Below, piece after piece: positions 51,203 through 62,369 of a stretch of 64,000 bases of DNA. The first letter of the stretch is position 1. The number at the start of each line of letters is the position of its first letter. This stretch comes from Asterias rubens (taxonomy: Eukaryota > Echinodermata > Asteroidea > Forcipulatida > Asteriidae). The notes under the pieces were generated by a model, which saw only the letters and a program-made list of their open reading frames with translations, had not been told where the DNA came from and ran no database searches. Location of the stretch: positions 16,907,776-16,971,775 of the forward strand of contig NC_047072.1 of the NCBI RefSeq assembly GCF_902459465.1. The letters run 5' to 3'. Both the position numbers and the translations under genes were made by a program.

Positions 51203-51597
51203 TTAAAGACACTATAGACACCTTTGGTAATTGTCTTCTCACTTGGTGTATCTAAACATTATGCACAAAATAACGAACCTGTGAAACTTTTAACTCAATT
51301 ATTGGTCGTCGAAGTTGCGAGATAATAATGGAAGAAAAGACACCCTTGTCACACGAAGCTGTGTTCTTTCACATGCTTGTTTTCGGGACCTCAAAATCTA
51401 ATTCTGAGTTCTCGAAATCAAATTCAAATATTTGAGTGGAAAATTACTTCTTTCTCGAAAACTAGGTAACTTCAGAGGGAGCCGTTTCTCACAATGTTTT
51501 ATACTATCAACAGCTCTCCATTGCTTGTTACTAAGTAAGTTTTTATGCTAACAATCTTTTTGAGTAACTAACAATAGTGTCCAGTGCATGCCTTTAA
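51203..51597. mobile_element. M1 foldback MITE
   Basis: TTAAAGACACTATAGACACC at left and a diverged inverse with TTTAA at right, with the usual M1 interior. Confidence 0.8.
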
Positions 51598-51699
51598 CCA
51601 TCTAAATTTCATTCAATGTTCCACTTGGTACAGAGATCAAACGAAAGAAGAAGATTGAAGTAGAAGAGTGAATAATAAAATGATAGGGATATCTACTTT

Positions 51700-52110
51700 A
51701 TGGTCTGGCTAATTATCAAATTTACCGCTTGTCTCGCCTTCAAAATATTGCCGCTAGAATTGTAGGCCTAACCCGATCCAACACTAGAGTACACATCACA
51801 CCTATCCTACAAGATCTACATTGGCTACCCATTAAGGACAGAATCATCTTCAATATCCTTGTGTATGTCTATCGCTTATCAAAAGGCACTTTACCACAAT
51901 ATCTCTCAGAAGGACTCCAACCCCATATTTCCAACGGCCAGTCTATGCGATTTAATAACAACATCTTTTAAGGAAACCTCTTGCCAAAACATCATAGGTA
52001 GAAAGATCGTTTACTTCTGCTGCCCCTTCGTTATGAAATGACTTGCCACATCACTTTCTCCATCAATAGCTTTGTTCAAAACTTCCCTCACGTGGTGAAC
52101 ATTGGAGAAA
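51700..52110 (+). mobile_element. 3' fragment of a CR1/L2-like LINE
   Basis: Codes SRLQNIAARIVGLTRSN, HITPILQDLHWLPIKDRIIF and YVYRLSKGTLPQYLSE. The 'LQ..AAR.V' and 'HITP.L..LHWLP...RI.FK.L...Y' patterns are diagnostic of CR1/L2-type reverse transcriptase C-termini. Frameshifted after about 51960; a dead remnant. Confidence 0.85.
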
Positions 52111-53028
52111 AAATATATATTCATTGAAAAAAAACCCGGACTTATAAAAACCTTCAGCTATACTCTTGATTCATTCTGGAACTGAAATTGCTATAGAAAG
52201 ACGGAATTTGTACCTGAATCATCCTGGCATGTCCCTGCATACGAATTTCAAAGTTTTATGGCGGCTTCCGGAATTCTTGATACCGAAAATGACAAGTAGG
52301 CAGCTGTGCTCCGAAACGAACTCAACAAGCCTCCCTGCGGGATTTTTGTGCACAGAGAAAATCAAAAGTTCGACGGATAAATTTGACCCCAAATCATTGC
52401 TCAATCTAAACAAGCTTAGCACCAATGGAAGGACATTTTAAGGGCTTTCCTCTCGTACAAAAATTAGTGCTATGGGGATTTTCAAAGCGACGCTAGAGGC
52501 CAGGGAGTAGACCCGACACACCCCATAAATTTTGGACATTTAATGCATGAAACACACGGCATTTGGCGAGGGGCAATTTTCCAGCATTATCATTGTTAAA
52601 CAAAATCATATAATAATATTATTTCTTTGTTTTTTTTGCATCTTTGTGAGTGACAACTTTTGTAACGGTTCTATAATGATTATTAATAGTATTTGGAAGG
52701 GATTTCTCGTGGTGTGGTTCGTTTTTGGGGATATTGTTTGTTTAATTTCATTTTTTCATTGTTGCGCTTGGTATTTTCATAAAGTGGTATTTTTAACCAG
52801 AATTAATCAAAATCATCCAGCAAGTGCATCAATTAACCATCTAATGCAGGCTCATTAACTTTACGCGGGAGACTCTACAATCCGCCGACAGAGGGCGCGA
52901 TTCCTATTTAAATACTTAGTCAGATACCCTAAACCAAATTCAACGCTGAACGTATTGATGAAGTCGAGCTTGATAAATCACGTGTGTCCCATTCAGAAAC
53001 GCATGCGGTATCAGAATTTCTCAAAAAC
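52111..53028 (+). promoter_or_regulatory. Upstream region of POLR1I
   Basis: No gene recognised. Near 52884-52900 is CCGACAGAGGGCGCGAT, a CTCF-like core about 130 bp before the POLR1I ATG. TATTTAAATA at about 52905 is a possible TATA-like element. Confidence 0.4.
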
Positions 53029-53157
53029 ATGGACGGAGAGGAGTGACTTGCTTCTTCGAGAGAATTTTGCCCGCATTTGGCTCCATTTTACCGTTTCCTG
53101 AAAAAGAAACGGTAGTTATGAAGTGCAAGACATGTCCTCACAAAGTAAATGCAAAAA
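53029..53157 (+). CDS. POLR1I: POLR1I exon 1 (N-terminal zinc ribbon) with two lesions
   Basis: ATG at 53029 opens MDGEE, then TGA at 53044. The same frame after the stop continues [10 protein letters not shown]. The frame then shifts by one base near 53074 to [20 protein letters not shown]. Donor GTAAGT is intact. Confidence 0.75.
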
Positions 53158-56100
53158 GTAAGTTTGGAATATATATATTTATTGTGGAAACCGGAGCTTG
53201 TAAACTTGTGTGTGATAACCCCCTTGACTTGTGCGTTAATTATAAAAGGGGTAGGCGGAGTCGGGACGTGGTCAAGGAGGCGGTGGGGGAGGAGGCTGAT
53301 GCATGATCGCAACACTCAGACTTTGAATATTAATGCAAATTCAGCTCAATGACTTTGAGTCTGACGATGTAAATGACCTGTGACTGATAATTTGTTTTTT
53401 TTAGGATATAAAAATTATATTCCTTTCACAGATTTTCAACAAAATGTAACACTTGTGTAAAGTTGTTCTTATTTATATTATCAGTGATTTTTTTTCTTTG
53501 TATCACTCAGCGATGACCGCATATTTTATATCGGAAAAGTTTCCGTATGGCGCGACCACTTTTTCATTCGAAATAAAATAATATAGTATTTAATTTACCT
53601 GATAGATATATCCCTTTTTGTAAAAATGAGTGAAAAAGTGGGGGCGCCATACGGAAAGTTATCCATAATATCACTACCAATTAATAGCACAGACAGCATT
53701 TTTTGAATGAATGAAAAGTCACTTATTGTCTTCCTTCTCATTACAGCTGCATTACATGGTGTGGTCTATCATTCATATCTGCGTCTCAACTCTCACAAGA
53801 ATGTTGAAGGCCGTCAGGAGGTCGTCGACCAGAAAGACCTAGGACCACTGGTGAGTGAAACACTGGAGTTTTATCTTACATGTCTTAGGAATTGTCCAAA
53901 TTGTTTAGGTTTATATCTTGATGTTTACATACAGAAATGTTTGTACATTATTGTTGTTTAGTTGCCCCTGCTAGAACCATCAAAACATTTTGTTTTTATT
54001 TTTTCTTGCAGAGGTTTCAACATTTACATTACTCTGAATTTTTAAAATTGGTTTATGAAAAAAAAGATGCACAATAGATGAAATTTATTAGGTGATTTAT
54101 TGCATATGGTTTCTTTTGAAGAATATAACTCCCAAAATGTTTAGGTTCACCATTTTGTTTTTCTTCAGGAAAGACACAAAAACGAATTAGTGTAAAGGGT
54201 TTGCCACCTGTAGGGGGACCTCTGGTCATTATTATGAAATGGTTTGAGAGAAAAAAAGCCACAATTTCGTTTTGAATAAAAGGTGGTTTATCATTTTGTA
54301 AATTTTGAAAAAAAAGCAACCCCAAAGTTCTTTGTTGGTACTTGTTTATTTTATTTCAGAGGTTTATCCCTCTGAAAACAGCAAAATTCAGTGATAAAGG
54401 TTAACCTCTGGCCAATGTTTTAACTGTTTTAGTTGAAAAATGTACCACTTCGTTTTAAAAGGCTTGGTAATTTGGTAATTACCCTCCCCCTCCCTAAATA
54501 TTTGGTCAGAAATAGTTTTGTTTTATTTCAGAGGTTTTATATTTAACTCTTAAGAAGAGCAACATTCAGTGATATGGGTTCGCCATCCGTAGGGAAACTT
54601 CTGGCCAATTTTTTAACTGTGTTTAGTACCACTTCATTTTAAAAGGCGATTTTTTTTTTTATAATTTGGTAATTACCCTCTCTCCTCCCCAAATATTTGG
54701 TTAGAAATATTTGTTTTATTTCAGAAGGTTTATATTTAACCTTTAAGAAGAGCAACAATCCGTGATATGGGTTCGCCACCCGTAGGGAAACCGCTGGCAA
54801 TTTTTTAACTGTGTTTAATTGAAAAAAGTACCACTTCATTTTAAACGGTCATTTTTTTAATAATATGGTAATTTTGGAAAATTACCCCCCCCAAAAAAAT
54901 ATTTGGTTAGAAACCGTTTTATATCGGAGGTTTTTTATTTAATTCTTTAGAAGAGCAAACTTAAGTGATATGGGTTCGCCACCCATAGGGAAACCTCTAG
55001 CCAATTTTTTAACTGCTGTTTATTAATTGAAAAATTTGCCACTTCATATTGGGTGATTTATTTGGCAAGTCTTGAAAAATAAGCCCCCAAATATTTGGTT
55101 TTATATTTTTAACTCTGAAACCAGAAGAGCAAAAATTCAGTAACAAAGGGTTCGCCACCCTGTAAGGAAACCCCTGGTAAATTTTTTAGCGGTGCTTTTG
55201 ATTGAAATTAGGTAAAATTTGAAAACTAACGGAAGCCCCCAAATATTTTGATATACAAATAGGTTTGTTTTATTTCAGAGGTTTTATATTTTACCTGTGT
55301 TCGCCACCCGGAAGGACACCCCTGGCCAATCATTTTGAAAAGTTTGAAAAAAAAGCAAACCTTATATGTTGATGTATCGAAATCTTTACCTCTTATTGAT
55401 TGATTGCTACTGTGCCAGGGTTTTGCTTCTTTCTGTTTTCTCAGCAAGTAGAACCAGTAGATCTGTTTTGCTGAAACTTTCACAGTTTTACTTCATCTTT
55501 CTATGTTTTGTCCATTAATCATTGAAAAACAAAACAAAAAACGTATTATCATTGCTTGGTTATTTTTCATCACTTCTTAATTTCATTTTTGTATCTGGTC
55601 TGGTTTCAGATTGACAGGGCATGTGCCAAGTGCCGTCACGATGGACTTCATTGCCACACCAGGCAAACACGATCAGCTGATGAAGGACAAACCGTCATCT
55701 ATTTCTGCCCATCATGCAAGTAAGTTAATCACTACTTAAAGTCACCTGGAAATAGAATTTGTTTTCTTTCAAACATAAGAGTATATGCTTACGAACAATA
55801 AAACAATTTTTTTAGTAATTGTTTATCACGATTTATATGTTTAAAAAATATGTAAAGTTGTTTGGGGGGGGACTGACTCCGCCTACCCCTTTTGTGACGT
55901 CAATCGAGGCAGACTTTGCCTGCAATGCGTATAGTAAACACACGTGCAAAGTACATGTACGTCCAAGTCGTAAGTTGGTACATTTCAAAAAGTGTTTTTC
56001 TGCATTCAGCAGTAATACACCTGGTCGGCATTGCCGGAAAAAAAACACATTTTGTTTTGTTTTGAAACGTACAAACTCACGACTTGGTCCGTACATGTAC

Positions 56101-59100
56101 TTTGCAATTGTGTTTACTCTACGCATTACAGGCAAAGTCTGCCTCGATTGACGTCACGAACAGCGCCCTCTCGGGTCGGGTCTACTCTTAAATTTGTAAA
56201 TAACATAAGAAATGATTTTTTAAAACCTTAGTTAACTGTTTATTCACATTTCACTCATCAAAACACATAGGCCCCCTATTAGTGACAAAAGCTTTATTTT
56301 GAAAAAATACCACTTCCAGGTGACTTTAAACCTGGTTCATACTTCCTGCAAATGCAAAGTGAATTTTGGCAACCCAGCCCTGTTTAGTTAACGAATGTTT
56401 CAAAGAGGTTGAACACAGTTCAACTGTTGCGAGTGATTCATTGCGAGTTTGTGACAACAAAATTTGTTCGCATTTGCAGGAAGTATGAACCGGGCTTTAG
56501 GCTTGTAGATCCTTTTAGGTTTATCATACAGTTTCCATAGATTGCACAGGGGTAAGTAGGTACCTGTGAGGGCAGAGATGGTTCATATTTGGCTGCACAG
56601 GCAATTTCTGAGTTGGTTTGATGAATGAAATAAATGGTCCATTGATCAGGGGTAACATTGTTGCAGAGCCACGAGCGTCACTGAATGACGGATTTCAGTG
56701 CTACATGCGGATTAGTACAAGCAGAAATTCACTGTTCATATGACATGTGTGTAAACCGTTGTCGGAAGTGTCATGGCCGAGTGGTTAAGAGCATCAAGTT
56801 CAAACTCTGGTGTTTCTGATCAGCAGAGTGTGGGTTCGAATCCCCAGCCATGACACTTGTGTCCTTAACCCTTTCAATACCACATTGTTTATTGCAAGCG
56901 CCGAACCGGATACCGCATTGTTGACAAAGGTCACAATGCTGTGTACCGTATTTTTTCACACTAACAAATATATAACGCAATTTGCAGTGTGTACTGTTTT
57001 CAATCTTGAAATCTGTGGGAAGACATTATTCTTTGGAAAAACTTTGTGCATGCAATTTGTAGCATATGAAATGACCTTTCCTACGATGTTAGGGCCACTG
57101 ATTTTCCGCGATCGCAGAAAACGGACGGAATTCGCGGAAATCCGCCCTTTGAAACGGAAAACGGGATTTCAGAAAATTATATTTTTTATTTTATTTTTTA
57201 TTTTCTTGACGCCAAAACTATTGAAATTGCATTCTTTATTAAGATTCTTTTTGTTAAACTAAAAAAGCATCAGAAATCAGACCATTAAAAAGTACGAGAT
57301 CGTAACCGTGGATCATTCTGTTCTACTTCACACCATGCTCCATGTTTACACACACCATGTACACACGTTGTTAACATGGTTAAGCGAAGGGCATTATTCG
57401 CGGCATGTTTTTAACATTTTATGTTCACCCAAATTGCATTTTCTCCCTCTCTTTTACCAACAATAATACACAAACTAGCTTACCTATGATCTATAAGAAC
57501 ACATACAATGTTTTTTCATCTCGCAAAGGTCTAAAATAAAACCGTAAACTGTCAACATTCTGTCGCCAAAGCGAAAACAAAATGGCTGACATTTTGTTTG
57601 TGGATGGAGAACGGTCACGTCCATAGACTTGTTCCCAAGTCTTTGATCATGCTGAAACAGCGCCCTCTTGTGGATACACTCCTGTCATTGGCCTACAATG
57701 TGGCTGATGCAGAGAATCAACTGCAGTTTTAGGCTTGGAATCAAGTCTATCACATCAAGTGCATTGATACTGCAGTCACCAGTGCAACCTTTTTACCCTG
57801 ACTACATGTTTTTGTTTCATCGAACAGCAGTATACAAAATAATCCACAATAAAAAAATAAACAAATTAAAGTGTTTTTTTGAAATTTGTCAGTTCAAAGG
57901 AACATTTTACGAAGTCAGCAGTGCAACTTATCTCAAATTAATTTTTATAAGTGTGTCCCTGGGTATTAAACAACCTTTTATCTAATTAAAAAAACATGAA
58001 ACGGAATTTTTTGTGCCTGAAACGGAATTCATGTTTTTGCCAAACGGAATTTGCACTTTTCTGAAACGGAAAATCAGTGGCCCTACGATGTCTAATTTGT
58101 ATATTTATTATCTTAATTTTGTTTGCAAGATTTCTGGCTAAAACGACTTACTTCTATTTTTATTCAGGATTTCTGTCTCAAGAAAAACGACAAGATTTTC
58201 AACCTAATTTTCCTCAAGAAAAGTTTGTAAAAACTACTCGGAAAATATAATCGTTTTTATTATAAGCTTCTATTTCCATTTGTACCAAAATCGGAACCTA
58301 TTATGCTGAAAAATCTTTTTTGTTTTGAAAGTGTTCAGCCACCGTGGTCACTTCGACCAGCACGAGTCGGTCGGGGCCCGCCCGCCATGCACGCCCAAGC
58401 CCACGGCGTTGGAACGGGTGACGTGCTCGGTCCAGTTAGCTACCGTTGTTATATAGTCCGGTTTTTTCATCATCTGACTGCATGTCTGGCGACGAAATAC
58501 CACGATTTGATGCCAAATGTTCACTAGATACTTTGATAGAACTTCCCAAGTCTTTTTATAGAGTCACTATAGGCAAACATATAAGCCAAAACCTTCGTGC
58601 AATGAGGAGACATGATGGTGATTTTTGTCCAAAAAAAACGGAAGCGTGAAATCTTCAAACGTACTTTTCTCGGAAAATCATAATTGCGACCCCCTATACA
58701 ATACATACCATTGCAATGCTTGGTAAACAAGCAACCCGTCTATATAAAACCTAACAACAGAGGGCGCCAAACAAAATAAATACAATCTCTCAAAGGCAAG
58801 GCTTTTTTCTGTCGAGTTTTCTCGACATTGGGACGGAGCGACTACACAACGCACAGTCGAGTTTTCTCGACAATGGTAAGGAAGCGGTTGCACTGCGCGG
58901 TCGAGTAAACTCGACAATGGTATTGAAAGGGTTAAGCGAGACACTTAACCATTGCTTCGCCCTTCGGATTGGATGTAAAGCCGCACTTTCACTGTTTTTT
59001 CATCTCACTGTTTTTTCATCTTTCTAACCATTTGTAAAATCGACCCCAGGATGGTTAGGGTCAAAGGTTAATTTTTTATGTAAAAGTAATTTTTTTTATA

Positions 59101-59144
59101 TATTTTTTTATATTTACAGGCATCAAGAGATTGAGTACTCCTGA
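53029..59144 (+). CDS. POLR1I: POLR1I (ZNRD1/RPA12), RNA polymerase I zinc-ribbon subunit; exon 1 broken
   Basis: Small Pol I subunit needed for RNA cleavage and proofreading; two zinc ribbons. Exons: 53029-53157, 53747-53850, 55610-55719, 59120-59144. N-ribbon: FCPH and [23 protein letters not shown]. Middle: [19 protein letters not shown]-ribbon: [20 protein letters not shown], then [20 protein letters not shown] and IEYS. The RSADEGQT acidic hairpin and the C-terminal K.QE.E.S ending identify POLR1I rather than TFIIS or POLR3K. As read, exon 1 has an in-frame TGA as codon 6 and loses one base between FCPH and GSILP, removing the second zinc Cys. The summed exon length (368) is one short of a multiple of three, consistent with a single lost base. 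Expected protein is about 122 aa (human about 126). Either an assembly error or a decaying copy. Confidence 0.88.
53747..53850 (+). CDS. POLR1I: POLR1I exon 2
   Basis: Acceptor TTACAG, donor GTGAGT. Codes [20 protein letters not shown] to [10 protein letters not shown]. Phase 1 in, 0 out. Confidence 0.88.
53851..55609 (+). repeat. POLR1I intron 2 filled with degenerate subrepeats
   Basis: From about 54160 to 55345 the intron consists of about six to seven tandem copies (spacing roughly 170-205 bp) of a unit holding TTTTATTTCAGAGGTTT, AGAGCAA, ATTCAGTGA, GGGTTCGCCACCCGTA and GGAAACCYCTGGCCAA. The same subrepeat forms part of the downstream 0.8-kb array at 59120-64000. Copies here are much more diverged than those in the array. 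Confidence 0.85.
55610..55719 (+). CDS. POLR1I: POLR1I exon 3: C-terminal zinc ribbon
   Basis: Acceptor TTTCAG, donor GTAAGT. Codes [20 protein letters not shown] and [17 protein letters not shown], with CxxC...CxxC and the catalytic RSADE hairpin. Confidence 0.93.
55902..56158. mobile_element. Foldback element ending in GTGACGTCAATCGAGGC
   Basis: GTGACGTCAATCGAGGCAGA opposes TCTGCCTCGATTGACGTCAC perfectly, and CACGTGCAAAGTACATGTAC opposes GTACATGTACTTTGCA. Possible TTTT(GT) flank. Confidence 0.88.
56330..56497. mobile_element. Small foldback (GGTTCATACTTCCTGC family)
   Basis: ACCTGGTTCATACTTCCTGC opposes GCAGGAAGTATGAACCGGGC. Same family as 29384-29541. Confidence 0.85.
56547..56720 (+). 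mobile_element. SINE-like repeat (GGTACCTGTGAGGG)
   Basis: GTAGGTACCTGTGAGGGCAG and GTCCATTGATCAGGGGTAAC blocks match 19002 and 34485. Confidence 0.6.
56869..58931. mobile_element. piggyBac-like non-autonomous element, TTAA target duplication
   Basis: Flanked by TTAA at 56865-56868 and 58932-58935. Terminal inverted repeat CCCTTTCAATACCA at left and TGGTATTGAAAGGG at right, 14 bp exact, extending partly further. CCC-starting ends with a TTAA duplication are the piggyBac signature. No transposase ORF is seen. The right end has three copies of a TCGAG(N6)CTCGA hairpin (about 58815-58916). A second element lies inside at 57091-58084. Confidence 0.85.
57091..58084. mobile_element. hAT-like non-autonomous element nested in the above
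   Basis: 18-bp perfect terminal inverted repeat AGGGCCACTGATTTTCCG / CGGAAAATCAGTGGCCCT. Flanks are ACGATGTT (57083-57090) and ACGATGTC (58085-58092), an 8-bp duplication with one mismatch, as hAT makes. Subterminal AAACGGAA motifs repeat on both sides. No transposase ORF. Confidence 0.85.
59120..59144 (+). CDS. POLR1I: POLR1I terminal coding exon, copy 1 of the array
   Basis: Acceptor TATTTACAG; codes the second part of K then HQEIEYS and TGA. Joins exon 3 (AA) to give CKHQEIEYS, matching the family ending CKFQEKEDS. First of at least seven copies. Confidence 0.9.
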
Positions 59145-59923
59145 AGAGAATCAACATCTTCGGATCAGTCTACACTTATAGATCTCAAGACAAGAGCTCA
59201 CTGGAACAAGGAGATGAAATCACCACCGGCGACGACAACAACGATGACGACCTGATGCCACAGAGATGTCTTACTGATGAGGAGGCCGATTTTTTGACTG
59301 GTTTATTCATTGAAAAATGCGCCACTTCATATAAGGTGATTTATAAGTTTTGAAAAACAAGCCCCCCAACTATTTGGTTTTATATTTTGAACTCTGAAAA
59401 CAGAAGAGCAAAAATTCAGTGACAAAGGGTTCGCCACCCGTAAGGAAACCCCTGGCCGATTTTTTAACTGTGTTTGATTGAAAATTGCACCACTTCAAAT
59501 TGAAAGTTGACATTTGGTAAATTTTGAAAAATAACAGGAAACCCCTCCAAATATTTTGACATACAAATAGGTTCGTTTTATTTCAGAGGTTTTATATTTT
59601 ACCTGTGAAAACAGAGAGCAAAAATCAGTGACAGTCTGTAAGGAAATCCCTGGCCAATTATTTTTAAATGTTTGGGGAAAAAGCAAACATAGTTTGTTGA
59701 TGTATTGAAATCTTTACCTTTAATGGATTCATCGCTACTGTGACAGGGTTTTGCTTGTTTCTGTTTTCTAAGCAAGTAGAACCAATTAACCTATTTTGCT
59801 GAAACTTTCACTGTTTTTTCATCTTTCTAACCATTTGTGAAATCGACTCGAGGATGGTTAGGGTCAAAGGTTCTTTTTTTTATGTAAAAGTAATTTTTTT
59901 TATATATTTTTTTATATTTACAG

Positions 59924-59948
59924 GCATCAAGAGATTGAGTACTCCTGA
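59924..59948 (+). pseudogene. POLR1I terminal exon, copy 2
   Basis: Same acceptor and same HQEIEYS-stop coding as copy 1. It could be used as an alternative terminal exon; no other exons are duplicated with it. Confidence 0.85.
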
Positions 59949-60731
59949 AGAGAATCAACATCTTCGGATCAGTCTACACTTATAGATCTCAAGACAAGAG
60001 CTCACTGGAACAAGGAGATGAAATCACCATCGGCGACGACGACAACGATGACGACCTGATGCCACAGAGATGTCTTACTGATGAGGAGGCCGATTTTTGG
60101 ACTGGTTTATTCATTGAAAAATGCGCCACTTCGTATAAGGTTATTTATAAGTTTTGAAAAACAAGCCCCCTACTCTTTGGTTTTTTTCTTTCGAACTCTG
60201 AAAACAGAAGAGCAAAAATTCAGTGACAAAGGGTTTGCCACCCGTAAGGAAACCCCTGGCCGATTTTTTAACTGTGTTTGATTGAAAATTGCACCACTTC
60301 AAATTGAAAGTTGACATTTGGTAAATTTTGAAAAATAACAGGAAACCCCTCCAAATATTTTGACATACAAATAGGTTCGTTTTATTTCAGAGGTTTTTAT
60401 ATTTGACCTGTGCAAACAGAGAGCAAAAATCAGTGACAGTCTGTAAGGAAATCCCTGGCCAATTATTTTTAAATGTTTGGGGAAAAAGCAAACATAGTTT
60501 GTTGATGTATTGAAATCTTTACCTTGGATGGATTCATCGCTACTGTGACAGGGTTTTGCTTGTTTCTGTTCTTTCTAAGCAAGTAGAACCAATTAACCTA
60601 TTTTGCTGAAACTTTCACTGTTTTTTCATCTTTCTAACCATTTGTGAAATCGACCCTAGGATGGTTAAGGTCAAATGTTTATTTTTTTATATAAAAGTAA
60701 TTTTTTTTTATATATTTTTTTATATTTACAG

Positions 60732-60756
60732 GCATCAAGAGATTGAGTACTCCTGA
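60732..60756 (+). pseudogene. POLR1I terminal exon, copy 3
   Basis: Intact acceptor and coding; the following UTR differs at AATCAAGATC. Confidence 0.85.
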
Positions 60757-61535
60757 AGAGAATCAAGATCTTCGGATCAGTCTACACTTATAGATCTCAA
60801 GACAAGAGTTCACTGGAACAAGGAGATGAAATCACCACCGGCGACGACAACAACGATGACGACCTGATGCCACAGAGATTTCTTACTGATGAGGAGGCCG
60901 ATTTTTGGACTGGTTTATGCATTGAAAAATGCGCCACTTCATATAAGGTGATTTATAAGTTTTGAAAAACAAGCCCCCAACTATTTGGTTTTATATTTTG
61001 AACTCTGAAAACAGAAGAGCAAAAATTCAGTGACAAAGGGTTCGCCACCCGTAAGGAAACCCCTGGCCGATTTTTTAACTGTGTTTGATTGAAAATTGCA
61101 CCACTTCAAATTGAAAGTTGACATTTGGTAAATTTTGAAAAATAACAGGAAACCCCTCCAAATATTTTGACATACAAATAGGTTCGTTTTATTTCAGAGG
61201 TTTTTATATTTGACCTGTGCAAACAGAGAGCAAAAATCAGTGACAGTCTGTAAGGAAATCCCTGGCCAATTATTTTTAAATGTTTGGGGAAAAAGCAAAC
61301 ATAGTTTGTTGATGTATTGAAATCTTTACCTTGGATGGATTCTTCGCTACTGTGACAGAGTTTTGCTTCTTTCTGTTTTCTAAGCAAGTAGAACCAATTG
61401 ACCTATTTTGCTGAAACTTTCACTGTTTTTTCATCTTTCTAACCATTTGTGAAATCGACCCCAGGATGGTTAAGGTCAAATGTTCATTTTTTTATATAAA
61501 AGTAATTTTTTTTATATATTTTTTTATATTTGCAG

Positions 61536-61560
61536 GCATCAAGAGATTGAGTACTCCTGA
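61536..61560 (+). pseudogene. POLR1I terminal exon, copy 4
   Basis: Acceptor is TTTGCAG here instead of TTTACAG. Coding intact; the UTR (GAC/AAC) tract is 3 bases longer. Confidence 0.85.
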
Positions 61561-62344
61561 AGAGAATCAAGATCTTCGGATCAGTCTACACTTATAGATC
61601 TCAAGAAAAGAGCTCACTGGAACAAGGAGATGAAATCACCACCGGCGACAACAACAACAACGATGTTGACCTGATGCCACAGAGATGTCTTACTGATGAG
61701 GAGGCCGATTTTTGGACTGGTTTATGCATTGAAAAATGCGCCACTTCATATAAGGTGATTTATAAGTTTTGAAAAACAAGCCCCCAACTATTTGGTTTTA
61801 TATTTTGAACTCTGAAAACAGAAGAGCAAAAATTCAGTGACAAAGGGTTCGCCACCCGTAAGGAAACCCCTGGCCGATTTTTTAACTGTGTTTGATTGAA
61901 AATTGCACCACTTTAATATGAAAGTTGACATTTGGTAAATTTTGAAAAATAACAGGAAACCCCTCCAAATATTTTGACATACAAATAGGTTCGTTTTATT
62001 TCAGAGGTTTTATATTTTACCTGTGAAAACAGAGAGCAAAAATCAGTGACAGTCTGTAAGGAAATCCCTGGCCAATTATTTTTAAATGTTTGGGGAAAAA
62101 GCAAACATAGTTTGTTGATGTATTGAAATCTTTACCTTGAATGTATTCATCGCTACTGTGACAGGGTTTTGCTTCTTTCTGTTCTTTCTAAGCAAGTAGA
62201 ACCAATTAACCTATTTTGCTGAAACTTTCACTGTTTTTTCATCTTTCTAACCATTTGTGAAATCGACCCTAGGATGGTTAAGGTCAAATGTTTATTTTTT
62301 TATATAAAAGTAATTTTTTTTTATATATTTTTTTATATTTACAG

Positions 62345-62369
62345 GCATCAAGAGATTGAGTACTCCTGA
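62345..62369 (+). pseudogene. POLR1I terminal exon, copy 5
   Basis: Intact acceptor and coding. Followed by the short 602-bp unit, which lacks one internal subrepeat. Confidence 0.85.

Larger units (their letters stand above)
56764..58990 (+). mobile_element. tRNA-derived SINE, split by a nested insertion
   Basis: Head CATGGCCGAGTGGTTAAGAG and GTGGGTTCGAATCCCCAGCC (56769-56855). The body is cut at CCTTAA (56868) and resumes at TTAAGCGAGACAC (58932), restoring the standard SINE order when the insertion and one TTAA are removed. Confidence 0.85.
55720..59119 (+). other. POLR1I intron 3 with nested transposons
   Basis: Contains a foldback (55902-56158), a small foldback (56330-56497), a SINE-like repeat (56547-56720), a second SINE (56764-58990) interrupted by a TTAA-flanked element (56869-58931), which is itself interrupted by a hAT-like element (57091-58084). 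58991-59119 is the start of the array-type sequence (polypyrimidine tract and acceptor). Confidence 0.75.

Noticed and set aside
56769-56855. tRNA-Leu/Ser gene
   Set aside because: It continues into the standard SINE body after the interrupting transposon, so it is a SINE head.
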